Shown piece by piece: positions 10,366 to 19,173 of a stretch of 59,220 nt of DNA. A program made the translations under genes and the position numbers. This DNA is from Thermodesulfobacteriota bacterium. GTDB taxonomy: Bacteria; Desulfobacterota; Anaeroferrophillalia; Anaeroferrophillales; Tharpellaceae. Every line of letters starts with the position of its first letter. Positions within the stretch are counted from its first letter, which is position 1. The stretch covers positions 1 through 59,220 of the forward strand of contig JANTFH010000010.1 of the NCBI GenBank assembly GCA_024763535.1. Reading direction: 5' to 3'. Under the pieces are notes generated by a model. The model ran no database searches. It was not told where the DNA came from and saw nothing but the letters and a program-made list of their open reading frames with translations.

Positions 10366-12495
10366 ATGAACGCTCTGAAATATCTCATATTGCAGCTTTA
10401 CTTCTTTTTTCCGGGAGCCCTTTCGGCATGGGCCGCTGAGACCTCTTCACCGCAGTCATGGTCCTACCTGAATCTGTTGGTCGGGGCGGTTTTTCTGGCC
10501 CTTTTGGCAATCTTCGGCATCTGGGTGTGGAATCTTAAACTCCGGGCTCTGGTGGCCATCAGGACAAGTGATTTAAGTAAATCAGAAAGTCTTCTGCGGG
10601 CTATTCTTGATGCTTCTCCGGTGGGTATCGGCATGACCGGTGAGAGTAACCAGCTTCTGGGTTGGCATAATCGGGCGATGACTGAAATCCTCGGTTACGA
10701 ATCGGGTGAGCTAGAAGGGCGTCATGTCAAAATTTTATACCGTGACGAGTCGGCCTGTCGGGAAGCCGGGCAACGGATAAAATCGCTTCTGAAATCCGGC
10801 CGGAATACGCCAATTGAGGTGCAGTGGCGGCGCAAGGACGGCTCATTTTTCGACTGCCGCTTCCGTTACGCGCCGTTCATCTACGGGGGCAAAAAGCATG
10901 CGATCGTGATCGCGGTTGATATCTCGGACAGCAAACAGGCCGAGCGGGAGTTGATTAAGAGTGAACGTCGGTTGCGGGCTATTCTGGAATCAAGTCCGGA
11001 TCCGATAGTGGTTTATGACGAAGAGGGGAAACCGACCTATATCAACCTGGCCTTCACCCGTCTCTTCGGTTGGTCATTCAGTGAGGTAAAGGATAATATC
11101 ATACCTTATGTTCCTGAAGACCAGCGGAATATCACCCATAGCAAGATTAACGAACTCCTGCACTCCGGACAGTCACTGAGTTTTGAAACTCAGCGTTATA
11201 ATAAAGCCGGTGAACGTCTGGATATCCTGATCAACGCCGCGACCGTCAAGGATGTGGAGTCGGATGAGTTCTCAAGTCTGGTGGTTAATCTGACAGACCT
11301 GACCGATAAAATTAAACTTGAGAGACGCCTTATGCAGGCGGAGAAGATGGAATTGGTCGGGACGCTGGCCGGGGGGATCGCTCATGATTTCAACAATATC
11401 CTGACGGTGATTAACGGTTTTTCCGAGATCGGGGAGCATAAGGCCCGGCGGGGTGAAGTAACTTTGAACGAGCACCAGCAGGTGCAGGCGGCCGCGGAAC
11501 GGGCCCGGAACCTGGTGGTTCAACTCTTAACCTTCAGCCGTCAGTCGGAACCGGTGACCAGAACTTTCGCCTTGAAACAGATGGTTGAAGAGTCTTTGAG
11601 CATGATTGAGAGAATCATTCCCAGGATGGTCAAACTTGAATTTGAATGTGATGCCGGAGTGACAAGTTTTGTCAATGGGGATGTTAATCAACTCAACCAG
11701 ATTATGCTTAATCTCTGTCTCAATGCGGTTGACGCGATGCCCTACGGCGGCTCTATTGTTATCAAAATAGAAAATACTCGGGTCGAAAAACTTAACTGTT
11801 CGGCTTGTTACTCCTCTTTCTCCGGAGAATATGTTCGTCTCCAGATTAGAGATAACGGTCAGGGAATTGATAAGGTAGTATTGCAGAATATTTTTGTTCC
11901 TTTCTATACCACGAAAGAGGTTGGTAAAGGTACCGGGCTTGGTTTATCAACGGTCTTCGGGATTGTCAGTAATCACTCCGGTCATATTGTTTGCCGGAGT
12001 GAGGTCGGTATCGGAACGGTTTTCGATATCTTCTTTCCGGTGGCTGACGAGCCCTCTTCAGAAGTTGGCGATGATGCCCCGGTTGCGATGGCGACCTTAA
12101 CTCAGGCTCGGGATGAGGGTGAATCGGTCCAACCTGTAACTCTTCTTGTGGTAGATGATGAGGAGGTGATTCGGGACTTTGTCCGGGAGTCGATGGAATT
12201 TTACGGCTATCGGGTGATAAGTGCGCTCAGCGGGGAGGAGGCTCTGGATATCTACCGGCAGTCGGCGGCGGAAATTGATCTGATTCTGTTGGATATAAGT
12301 ATGCCGGGTATGGGTGGTTTAAGATGTCTTAAGGAGCTGCTTAAATTTAATCCGGATGTCAGGGTAATCATGGCCAGCGGCTACTTTACAGACGGTCTGG
12401 AGAACGACCCCCTGCAATTGGGAGCCAGTGCTTTTTTGAATAAACCCTACAAGATTGAAGCCCTTCTGGATAAGATCAGAGCGGTAATTGAGTAA
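10366..12495 (+). CDS. Hybrid sensor histidine kinase (PAS-PAS-HisKA-HATPase-REC)
   Basis: This 709-residue protein has a signal-peptide-like N-terminus (about 5-24), a membrane helix (about 34-56), two PAS domains (about 73-190 and 200-318), a HisKA dimerisation domain with phospho-acceptor H340 in GGIAHDFNN, an HATPase_c domain (N-box NLCLNAVDAM, G-boxes DNGQGI and GKGTGLGLS), and a C-terminal receiver domain with VVDDEE and phospho-acceptor D643 in LLLDISMPG. The tiny periplasmic loop suggests that sensing is through the PAS domains in the cytoplasm. No partner regulator is adjacent, so it is an orphan. The ligand is unknown. Confidence 0.93.
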   Translation: MNALKYLILQLYFFFPGALSAWAAETSSPQSWSYLNLLVGAVFLALLAIFGIWVWNLKLRALVAIRTSDLSKSESLLRAILDASPVGIGMTGESNQLLGWHNRAMTEILGYESGELEGRHVKILYRDESACREAGQRIKSLLKSGRNTPIEVQWRRKDGSFFDCRFRYAPFIYGGKKHAIVIAVDISDSKQAERELIKSERRLRAILESSPDPIVVYDEEGKPTYINLAFTRLFGWSFSEVKDNIIPYVPEDQRNITHSKINELLHSGQSLSFETQRYNKAGERLDILINAATVKDVESDEFSSLVVNLTDLTDKIKLERRLMQAEKMELVGTLAGGIAHDFNNILTVINGFSEIGEHKARRGEVTLNEHQQVQAAAERARNLVVQLLTFSRQSEPVTRTFALKQMVEESLSMIERIIPRMVKLEFECDAGVTSFVNGDVNQLNQIMLNLCLNAVDAMPYGGSIVIKIENTRVEKLNCSACYSSFSGEYVRLQIRDNGQGIDKVVLQNIFVPFYTTKEVGKGTGLGLSTVFGIVSNHSGHIVCRSEVGIGTVFDIFFPVADEPSSEVGDDAPVAMATLTQARDEGESVQPVTLLVVDDEEVIRDFVRESMEFYGYRVISALSGEEALDIYRQSAAEIDLILLDISMPGMGGLRCLKELLKFNPDVRVIMASGYFTDGLENDPLQLGASAFLNKPYKIEALLDKIRAVIE

Positions 12496-12552
12496 TCTTT
12501 TGTAACTATTCGGCCTGAGAATAGATCCGGGGCCGGTTGCAGTTGAAATTAT

Positions 12553-13206
12553 ATGAGGAAAAAACGCGAAAATCTGAGTCAGCGCCGCCGCCGGGTGAGA
12601 GAGATTATTCTTAATCTTTCCCACCTCTATCCGCAAATTTCATGTGGACTTATCTATGGAAATCCGGTAGAGCTGTTGATCGCGGTTATACTCTCGGCTC
12701 AGTGTACCGATGCCCGGGTAAATCAGGTGACTCCGGTCCTGTTTAAACGGTTTCCCGACCTTGAAGCTTTTGCCTCAGCCGACCGGGTGGAACTGGAAGA
12801 GGCGATTCACAGTACTGGTTTTTTTCGTCATAAAGCCAAAAATATTCAACTCTGCTGTCAGCAGCTTCTGCGCGATCACGGCGGTCGGATACCGAAATCG
12901 CTTGCCGAACTGGTTAAACTCCCGGGTATCGGCCGCAAAACCGCGAATGTGGTTCTGGGTGAAATCTACGGTCTTCAGGGAGTTGTGGTTGACACGCATG
13001 TTAAACGTATCAGCCGGCTGCTGGCCCTGACCAAAAGTGAAGATCCGGTCAGAATCGAGCAGGATCTGATGAAGGTTGTGCCGCCGATGGCCTGGAATCT
13101 TTTCTCACATCTGCTGATCTATCACGGCCGCAATCTCTGCCCGGCCCGACGGCCCTGGTGTGAACGCTGTCTTTTGTACAGACTCTGTCCCGGAGCTGTG
13201 GTTTAG
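12553..13206 (+). CDS. nth: Endonuclease III (DNA glycosylase/AP lyase)
   Basis: Nth removes oxidised pyrimidines from DNA and nicks the abasic site. The 217-residue protein has the helix-hairpin-helix LPGIGRKTANVVLG with catalytic K129, the catalytic D147 in VDTHVKRISRLL, and the C-terminal [4Fe-4S] ligands C196-x6-C203-x2-C206-x5-C212. Length matches the family. There is no strong ribosome-binding site before the chosen ATG, so the exact start is less certain. It lies between the hybrid kinase and ampD on the same strand. Confidence 0.95.
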   Translation: MRKKRENLSQRRRRVREIILNLSHLYPQISCGLIYGNPVELLIAVILSAQCTDARVNQVTPVLFKRFPDLEAFASADRVELEEAIHSTGFFRHKAKNIQLCCQQLLRDHGGRIPKSLAELVKLPGIGRKTANVVLGEIYGLQGVVVDTHVKRISRLLALTKSEDPVRIEQDLMKVVPPMAWNLFSHLLIYHGRNLCPARRPWCERCLLYRLCPGAVV

Positions 13207-13231
13207 GGGATGACGTTTCGATCTATTTTTT

Positions 13232-13756
13232 ATGGATGATTCAAATATTGTCGATATTCCCAGTCCCAATTACGATTATCGTCCTCAGGGAACAATAATC
13301 GATCTGGTGGTGATTCATGCGATTTCCCTGCCTCCGGGTAAATTCGGCAGCGGCGCGGTTATCGATTTCTTTACCAACCAGCTTGATTTCTCCCGGGATC
13401 CCTACTACTCCGGGCTTAAAGATGTGAAAGTTTCAAGCCATTACTTTATTGAGCGTTCAGGTCGGATAATTCGTTTTGTCGCTGATGAGAATCGGGCCTG
13501 GCATGCCGGGGTCAGCAGTTTCAGAGGGCGCGATAATTGCAATGACTTCGCTTTAGGGATTGAACTTGAGGGTGATGATTTTACCTGTTTCAGTGAGAAA
13601 CAGTACGAACGCCTGAACTATCTTCTGGAAATTCTAAGGTCTAAGTATCCGGCCGTAACCTGCGACCGAGTGGTTGGGCATTGTCACATCGCGCCGCAGC
13701 GGAAGAGTGATCCCGGGCCTTTTTTCGACTGGCACCGGATAGGGGTTGATTTGTGA
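13232..13756 (+). CDS. ampD: 1,6-anhydro-N-acetylmuramyl-L-alanine amidase AmpD
   Basis: AmpD cleaves the stem peptide from anhydro-muropeptides in the cytoplasm during wall recycling. The 174-residue amidase_2 protein has no signal peptide. It has the family N-terminus (SPNYDYRP) and the zinc ligands H29 (VIHAIS), H150 (VVGHCHIAP) and D160 (RKSDPGP), with K158 matching the catalytic lysine. Position 152 has His where the enterobacterial protein has Asp. Its stop overlaps the nagZ start codon (GTGA), and namZ follows, so it forms a recycling operon. Confidence 0.95.
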   Translation: MDDSNIVDIPSPNYDYRPQGTIIDLVVIHAISLPPGKFGSGAVIDFFTNQLDFSRDPYYSGLKDVKVSSHYFIERSGRIIRFVADENRAWHAGVSSFRGRDNCNDFALGIELEGDDFTCFSEKQYERLNYLLEILRSKYPAVTCDRVVGHCHIAPQRKSDPGPFFDWHRIGVDL

Positions 13757-14742
13757 CGGACAAAGATTTCAGTCAGCTGCTGATGATCGGCGTGGCCGGT
13801 GAAGAGTTGAGTGCTTTCGAGCGTTCGGCTTTTCGCCGTTATCCGCCGGGCGGGGTCATCCTGTTTGCGAGAAATTGTCTTGACCCGGAAAAAACTGCAG
13901 TTTTAATATCTGAACTCCAGGATCTTTCACGAACGGTAACCGGCCGCTCCCTTATCATTGCGGTTGATCAGGAGGGCGGGCCGGTTACCCGCTTAAAGGC
14001 GGGATTCCCCCATTTCCCCGGAGCCGCAGCTTTAGGGGCTGAGAATGATCTTGAGAAAACCCGGAAGAGTGCCGAAAATCTGGCAGCAGCGCTTGCTTCA
14101 ATCGGGATAAATTGTAATCTGGCGCCGGTCGCGGATCTTTACCGGGCACCCAGCCGGGTGCTGCATGACCGCTGTTTCGGGTCTGATCCGGAGCTGGTTT
14201 CCGGGCAGGTTAAAGCTTTTATTGGTGGTTTGCAGAGTCGGGGAGTTGCGGCCTGTGTCAAACATTTCCCCGGGCATGGATGTGTGGTGGAAGACAGTCA
14301 TAAGGAGCTGCCGGTTGCTGATCTGTCGCGCCCGGCTTTGGAACGGCACCTGAAACCTTTTCGGGCCGCGATTGCGGCCGGAGTGCGGTTGATGATGGCG
14401 GCGCATATTAAATTTCCGGCCATAGACGCTTTGAGCGTTCCTTTTTCTCCTTTGTTTTTAAGAGACATAGCTCGTCTGGAACTCGGTTTTGACGGGGTTC
14501 TAATCTCTGATGATCTTGATATGGCCGCGGTCAGTGGTAGGCCTCTGGCTCAGGTTATGGTTGACGGTCTTAAAGCCGGTCTCGATATGGCTTTGTGGGG
14601 TCGTAATTTGAAACCGGTTGTCGACCCTGAACCGTTGATTTCTGATTTCTGTCAACAGTTGGCCTTAAGTTTTCCCCATAGTGATGCCATAAGGGTCAAA
14701 ATAGACCGGGTCAATCGTTTGCGTGAGGGTTTTCTGAGCTGA
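13753..14742 (+). CDS. nagZ: Beta-N-acetylhexosaminidase NagZ (GH3)
   Basis: NagZ removes GlcNAc from GlcNAc-anhydroMurNAc peptides in the cytoplasm. The 329-residue protein starts at GTG, overlapping the ampD stop by four bases. It has the GH3 NagZ signatures PGGVILFARN, DQEGGPVTRL, the catalytic-loop KHFPGHG...DSH motif (general acid/base histidine) and ISDDLDM carrying the nucleophile aspartate. No signal peptide is seen. Its stop and the ATG of the next gene share one base, so the ampD-nagZ-namZ trio is probably one translational unit. Confidence 0.95.
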   Translation: MTDKDFSQLLMIGVAGEELSAFERSAFRRYPPGGVILFARNCLDPEKTAVLISELQDLSRTVTGRSLIIAVDQEGGPVTRLKAGFPHFPGAAALGAENDLEKTRKSAENLAAALASIGINCNLAPVADLYRAPSRVLHDRCFGSDPELVSGQVKAFIGGLQSRGVAACVKHFPGHGCVVEDSHKELPVADLSRPALERHLKPFRAAIAAGVRLMMAAHIKFPAIDALSVPFSPLFLRDIARLELGFDGVLISDDLDMAAVSGRPLAQVMVDGLKAGLDMALWGRNLKPVVDPEPLISDFCQQLALSFPHSDAIRVKIDRVNRLREGFLS

Positions 14743-15911
14743 TGGTTAAACTGGGGCTGGAAAATTTTATTGCCCGATCGGAAAAGTCTCTGCAAACCCG
14801 TCGGGCCGCTTTTTTAACCCATCAGGCGGCGGTCGACAGCCGTGGGGTGACCTCTTTAGAGCGAATTCGCCGGGCTTTTCCTCAACTTGTGGGCGCGGTC
14901 TGGAGTCCGCAGCACGGTTTTTACGGTGATCGTCAGGCCAATATGATTGCTTCGGAAAATTTTTCCGATCCACTCTCCGGTCTGCCGGTCTACAGCCTCT
15001 ACGGCGAAAATCGTGAACCGGACCCGGAAATGTTTGCCGATATTGATCTGGTTCTGGTTGATCTGGTCGATGTCGGCTGCCGGGTCTATACTTATATCTG
15101 GACCCTGTTTCTGGTTATGAAAGCGGCTGCCGCAGCCGGAGTCAAGGTGGTTATTCTGGATCGGCCGAATCCAATCGGCGGTGACCGGGTCGAAGGTAAT
15201 CTACTGCGGCCGGATTATCTCTCCTTTGTCGGGCTCTACCCTCTGCCTATGCGTCATGGTTTGACCATCGGTGAGTTGGCGGCATATTTGCGAAAAGAGG
15301 CGGCACTTGAGGTCGAACTTGAGATTATCGAGATGAGCGGTTGGCGGCGGCATCTGAATTTTGATGAAACGGATCTCTTCTGGGTGCTGCCCTCTCCGAA
15401 TATGCCGGCCGTGACTACGGCTTTAGTCTATCCCGGTCAGGTACTTCTGGAGGGTACCAACCTTTCAGAGGGCCGGGGCAGCACGCTTCCTTTTGAACTC
15501 TGCGGAGCTCCCTTTATCGATCCCCGGGAGCTTCTTCGGGAGATTGATGCTTCAGCTTCAGCCGGGCTTTTTCTGCGGCCGACCTGGTTTACGCCGACCT
15601 TTGATAAATGGCAGGGTGAACTCTGTGGCGGCCTGCAGCTGCACGTGCTTGATCGGGAGATTTTTTCCCCTTACTATTTTACTCTAAATCTGCTCAAGGC
15701 GGTAATTAAACTCTATGCTAATGATTTCCACTGGCTTGAACCGCCCTATGAGTATGAGTATAAAAAACTTCCCATCGATATCCTGACCGGTGATCCCGCG
15801 CTGCGAATGACCCTGGAAAAAGATGGAGACCTTGACTCTTTACGGAAATCGTGGCAGAACGAACTGGACAGTTTTTTAGTTCGATGCCGTGATTCAATTA
15901 TTTACGGTTGA
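14742..15911 (+). CDS. namZ: Exo-beta-N-acetylmuramidase of the NamZ/DUF1343 family
   Basis: DUF1343 proteins include NamZ, which releases N-acetylmuramic acid from the non-reducing end of peptidoglycan fragments. This 389-residue product has the family landmarks: LTHQAAVD, a WSPQHGFYGD block, DLVLVDLVDVGCRVYTYIWT, LDRPNPIGGDRVEG, LPMRHGLTIGELA, WVLPSPNMP and the TNLSEGRGSTLPFELCGAPF stretch. It has no evident signal peptide, unlike secreted members, which suggests a cytoplasmic recycling role next to AmpD and NagZ; this localisation is inferred. Confidence 0.9.
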   Translation: MVKLGLENFIARSEKSLQTRRAAFLTHQAAVDSRGVTSLERIRRAFPQLVGAVWSPQHGFYGDRQANMIASENFSDPLSGLPVYSLYGENREPDPEMFADIDLVLVDLVDVGCRVYTYIWTLFLVMKAAAAAGVKVVILDRPNPIGGDRVEGNLLRPDYLSFVGLYPLPMRHGLTIGELAAYLRKEAALEVELEIIEMSGWRRHLNFDETDLFWVLPSPNMPAVTTALVYPGQVLLEGTNLSEGRGSTLPFELCGAPFIDPRELLREIDASASAGLFLRPTWFTPTFDKWQGELCGGLQLHVLDREIFSPYYFTLNLLKAVIKLYANDFHWLEPPYEYEYKKLPIDILTGDPALRMTLEKDGDLDSLRKSWQNELDSFLVRCRDSIIYG

Positions 15912-15978
15912 TTTTTTAAGATAATGAGTTTGTCGTGTTAATTGTGGTTATGATGAAATTCTTAATTCGGGAGGGAGT

Positions 15979-16455
15979 ATGAGTAGACAACGAGCAATTT
16001 TTTCAACACTGTTACTGGCGGTGATCAGTTTTACCTTTATCGGCTGTGCCGGTAATTGTGGGTATGAGCGCGGAGCCCGGGTAACTCCGGCATTTGTTGC
16101 TGCTTCCGGATCCCGGGTTTATGTACACCCGCCCAAGGATAAAACCCTGGCCGACCGGCTCGAAGGAAACATTGATAACGAGTTGAAAAGTTTAGGTTTT
16201 ACCGTGGTTGACGACCCGCAAAACTGTGATCTTCTGGCCTATTACTACTACTCTTACGACTGGTCGCATACGGCTTATATCCGTGATTTTATGATTGTTT
16301 TCAAACCCTATCCCGGAGATGACCCGGCCCTGATGGCCTCCGCGACATGCTACCATCGCTGCTCCAGTTCAACAACTCAGGCTAACGGTTGTGAAGTGGG
16401 TGAGGCTTTTAAGGCTCTGCGACATGAGTTCAAGGCCGCCAGAGACCTTAAATAG
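15979..16455 (+). CDS. Small predicted lipoprotein of unknown function
   Basis: The 158-residue product has a lipoprotein signal peptide ending in the lipobox FIGC, with the lipidated Cys followed by Ala-Gly. The mature part resembles a DUF4136-like or LpoB-like small domain (KTLADRLEGNIDNELKSLGFTVVDDPQNCDLL) and has several cysteines that could form disulfides (CYHRCSSS, NGC). A strong GGGAGGGAG precedes the ATG. It stands alone, ending before a bidirectional terminator. Role unknown; outer-membrane location is plausible since Ala rather than Asp follows the Cys. Confidence 0.85.
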   Translation: MSRQRAIFSTLLLAVISFTFIGCAGNCGYERGARVTPAFVAASGSRVYVHPPKDKTLADRLEGNIDNELKSLGFTVVDDPQNCDLLAYYYYSYDWSHTAYIRDFMIVFKPYPGDDPALMASATCYHRCSSSTTQANGCEVGEAFKALRHEFKAARDLK

Positions 16456-16577
16456 TTGTAGTTCGAGCTGATTTATTTCAGCAGTAGTGTCAAGAATATT
16501 TCGCTTTTTTATTTGCAGCACCCTGAAGTTGTTTTTTGATGTTCGTTTTTAACCTTGATCGGGTCTGTGTATCAAAC

Positions 16578-16617
16578 AAAACCGGGCCGGAAGTCTATTC
16601 TCTTCCGGTCCGGTTTT
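16578..16617. terminator. Bidirectional intrinsic terminator
   Basis: Arms AAAACCGGGCCGGAAG (16578-16593) and CTTCCGGTCCGGTTTT (16602-16617) pair over 16 positions with one wobble, around an 8-base loop, with A/T tracts on both outer edges. It lies between the converging lipoprotein and SYLF genes and would stop transcription from both sides. Confidence 0.88.
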
Positions 16618-16650
16618 ATACTTCAATAGAGCAAAAGCAAGTTTAGTGTT

Positions 16651-17229
16651 CTATTTACTCTTGTCAAGTTTGGTATACTTGGAACCTTCCAGGGTCAGGT
16701 TATACATCAGTCCCGTTTGTCCGAAGACGAAGGCAACGATGGGATCTTTAATGTTATGCGTGTCGATGCTGGCTCCGGCGCCAAGCTTGATCAGGGCCAC
16801 AGAACCATCTACACCGGCTTCCCAGCCACTGCTGGCACGGAAATCTTTCAGCGCCTTTTCCTGGATAAAAACCAAAACTATGGATTTAGACTGTGCGCCA
16901 AGCTGAAGACCAAAGGAAGCCGCCGCCGTACTGTAGTAATCGACGGTTTTTCCGTTAATTCTTAAGGCTCCTTCACCATATTCACCGCCAACTCCAATAC
17001 CGGCTTTCAGAACGCTCGGGAATACCAGTACTCCTTTAGCGTTCTTGAGAAATTCCTTGCCGCCTTTGATCTCTTTGTTGAATTTTTCCAAGGTAACATC
17101 TACGCTGACATCGATCTCTTTGGCGGTTTTCGCAGAGGCATTATTTACATTGAAAGCCACAAAACAGATCGTTACTAAAGCCATGATAGTGATGATTGAG
17201 AGAGTGCGTTTATATACATAGTAAGCCAT
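16651..17229 (-). CDS. SYLF (Ysc84-type) lipid-binding domain protein, exported
   Basis: The 192-residue product has an N-terminal signal peptide (residues about 8-32, ending NNASA) followed by a SYLF domain: FLKNAKGVLVFPSVLKAGIGVGGEYGEGAL, YYSTAAASFGLQLGAQSKSIVLVF and a GWEAGVDGSVALIKLGAGASIDT segment. SYLF domains bind phospholipids; the bacterial periplasmic members have no settled role. It is a single gene with its own candidate promoter and ends at the shared terminator. Confidence 0.92.
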   Translation of the reverse strand: MAYYVYKRTLSIITIMALVTICFVAFNVNNASAKTAKEIDVSVDVTLEKFNKEIKGGKEFLKNAKGVLVFPSVLKAGIGVGGEYGEGALRINGKTVDYYSTAAASFGLQLGAQSKSIVLVFIQEKALKDFRASSGWEAGVDGSVALIKLGAGASIDTHNIKDPIVAFVFGQTGLMYNLTLEGSKYTKLDKSK

Positions 17230-17356
17230 ATTAGTGTCTCCTATTACCTGTTTAGAGTTTGCATTAAAAGATAAGAAATAATTTTTTTATCTTTATTGAC
17301 CAGATTCACCTCCTTCCTGAATAAAACACCTTGCTTGATTGAATTAGTACACTTAA

Positions 17357-17384
17357 ACTATAAATTACGCCGTTAATGAGACAA
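17357..17384 (-). promoter_or_regulatory. Candidate promoter for the SYLF gene
   Basis: Minus-strand TTGTCT (17384-17379), a 16-base spacer and TATAGT (17362-17357) match sigma-70 consensus at four and five of six positions. The implied transcript has a leader of about 120 bases that includes an orphan perfect Shine-Dalgarno sequence (17315-17306) and an AT-rich inverted repeat AAAGATAA/TTATCTTT (17267-17274 and 17287-17294). Confidence 0.4.
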
Positions 17385-17521
17385 AGTCAAATTATAATTT
17401 TCTCATAGTTACAGCCGGGAGAATGGTTTGACGTCAGTATAAACCTGTAGGGGGTATCGGCGGTAAATTATGGAGCTTACGCAAATAATTATTTTAGACA
17501 GACGGCTACTTAAACAGTTGT

Positions 17522-18301
17522 TCAATCAGTCAGCGGCTCACCCTTGAGGTTGATGACAATCTCTTTAACCGGGGGGGTTTTGCCGGCCCGTTTGAGAGCG
17601 TTTTTTACCGCATTCGGCATTCCCGAACAACAGGGAACTTCCATGATGACGATGGTAACGCTGTTGATCTCATTCTTGCTGAAGATATCGACAAACCGTT
17701 CCTCGTAGTCAGATAGATCATCAAACTTGGGACAACCCATCATAACAACCTTATCGGCCAGCAGTTTCTGATGTAACGGGGCAAAAGCGACCGCGGCGCA
17801 ATCAGCCAGGATCAGTAGATCGGCATTTTTCAGAAACGGAGCGTGAGCCGGGATCAGGCGAATCTGTACCGGCCAGTGGCCCAGAGATGAGGTCGGCAGA
17901 AGATCGTCATTGGATGAGGGTGCCTCCGGCTCACTGCTGCAGTCGCAACTTGACAGGGTCTGCATCTGAGTTGAAGGACAACCGCAGGCCAGAGTGTCTG
18001 ACGCTCCACCCGTTTTTTCGGTACCGCTTTCACCTCCGCAGCCGATCTCTTCCTCCCGATTCTTGAGATAAATCTCCACCGCTTCGGGATCGAAATCTTC
18101 AGCCATTCTCTCTTCAATTGAGATCGCACCCTGCGGGCAGTCACCCAGGCAGGCTCCGAGACCGTCACAGTATTTCTCCGCGACAACTCTGGCTTTGCCG
18201 TCGATAACCTGAATGGCACCCTCATCGCAGGCCGGTACACACTGGCCGCAACCGTCACAGAGTTCTTCATCAATCTTGATAATCTTACGTAAAATTTTCA
18301 T
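17522..18301 (-). CDS. Iron-sulfur protein, N-terminal two-cluster ferredoxin domain
   Basis: The 259-residue protein starts with a ferredoxin domain. The first cluster motif is complete (CDGCGQCVPAC); the second reads CDGLGACLGDCP, with Leu where the second cysteine would be, a variant that may hold a different or [3Fe-4S] cluster. A Cys-rich linker follows (CGCPSTQ, SSCDCSS), then a C-terminal domain with HWPVQ, LIPAHAPF, LADCAAVAF, MMGCPKFD and EVPCCSG, a pattern seen in uncharacterised anaerobe proteins. It follows the HD-domain gene by 34 bases with its own AGGAG site. A redox or electron-transfer role under anoxia is inferred. Confidence 0.85.
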   Translation of the reverse strand: MKILRKIIKIDEELCDGCGQCVPACDEGAIQVIDGKARVVAEKYCDGLGACLGDCPQGAISIEERMAEDFDPEAVEIYLKNREEEIGCGGESGTEKTGGASDTLACGCPSTQMQTLSSCDCSSEPEAPSSNDDLLPTSSLGHWPVQIRLIPAHAPFLKNADLLILADCAAVAFAPLHQKLLADKVVMMGCPKFDDLSDYEERFVDIFSKNEINSVTIVIMEVPCCSGMPNAVKNALKRAGKTPPVKEIVINLKGEPLTD

Positions 18302-18335
18302 TACTCATCTCCTGATTTAGTAAAGTGAAAAGCGA

Positions 18336-19055
18336 TTATTTTATAATGACACTTTTAACCGCGAGCTCACGACCGCTTTCCGTCATAAAATCATTCTTTA
18401 GTGCGGCATCTAGCTCGTCCTTAGTTAGAGGCTTCTCTTTATTTGCTGTCTGCAGTTGATAGATTCGAAGAGCATCATGCACACATCTGAAATTCAAATC
18501 TTCATCGGCTCCGGGATGAAAAATATGATCAAGGATAGCCAGAACCTGTTCCGTCATCTCCTCCTTGGCTCTAAGCCCTTCAAGAATTTCACGGCCGAGG
18601 CGAACCGCCTCCTTCTCCATCTCTTCAGGGGCTACTTCGGTGCCGGCTTTGGCTCCGATATTGTGCAGGTAGGCGGCACAGAGTACAACGGCCGGGATAG
18701 CTCTCTCTTCCGGGGCGATTTTGGCGGCAAACCGGGCGACCTTGGTAGCCTGGCCGACATTTTTGAAGTCTTTGCGGAAATGCATCTTCATCTTCAGAGC
18801 GACCCGGTCTTTCATCAGGTCATCCCGATTGGCCAGGAGCTCAGGCGGCAACTCCCCCATACACTGCTCAGCATATTGGCAGTAGGAGGCACAGCCGAAA
18901 TCCATTTTCGGATTGATCACCTGTTTGCCGCAGTTTTTGCATTTGCAGGTTGTCTGATCTTTGAAAAATTCGATCTCAGTGCCGCAGTCGGGGCATTTGG
19001 TATCAAAAATAGCATCATGTTTCCAGTAGCGGGAATCCTGTCCAGGGCATCTCAT
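18336..19055 (-). CDS. Zinc-ribbon plus degenerate HD-domain protein
   Basis: The 239-residue protein begins MRCPGQDSRYW and carries paired CxxC motifs (CPDCG, CKNCG) and a further Cys group (CASYCQYAEQC), then an HD-superfamily helical domain from about residue 95. Canonical HD enzymes bind metal through H...HD...D. Here the first His position reads Q (VGQATKVARFA), the HD doublet reads HN (YLHNIGAK), and the final D (CVHDALR) is kept, so phosphohydrolase activity is doubtful. A strong AAGGAGG site precedes the start. It is the first gene of a two-gene operon whose upstream region has an FNR-type palindrome. Confidence 0.85.
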   Translation of the reverse strand: MRCPGQDSRYWKHDAIFDTKCPDCGTEIEFFKDQTTCKCKNCGKQVINPKMDFGCASYCQYAEQCMGELPPELLANRDDLMKDRVALKMKMHFRKDFKNVGQATKVARFAAKIAPEERAIPAVVLCAAYLHNIGAKAGTEVAPEEMEKEAVRLGREILEGLRAKEEMTEQVLAILDHIFHPGADEDLNFRCVHDALRIYQLQTANKEKPLTKDELDAALKNDFMTESGRELAVKSVIIK

Positions 19056-19173
19056 CGTCGACCTCCTTATCCGGGTAAGCCGGAAGTCCGGTAAAGTAAA
19101 GTTAGCAAATATAATTTAAGAATATTATTTGAATAGATTAACTCTTGTTTATACGAATGATGCCGGTTTATCT

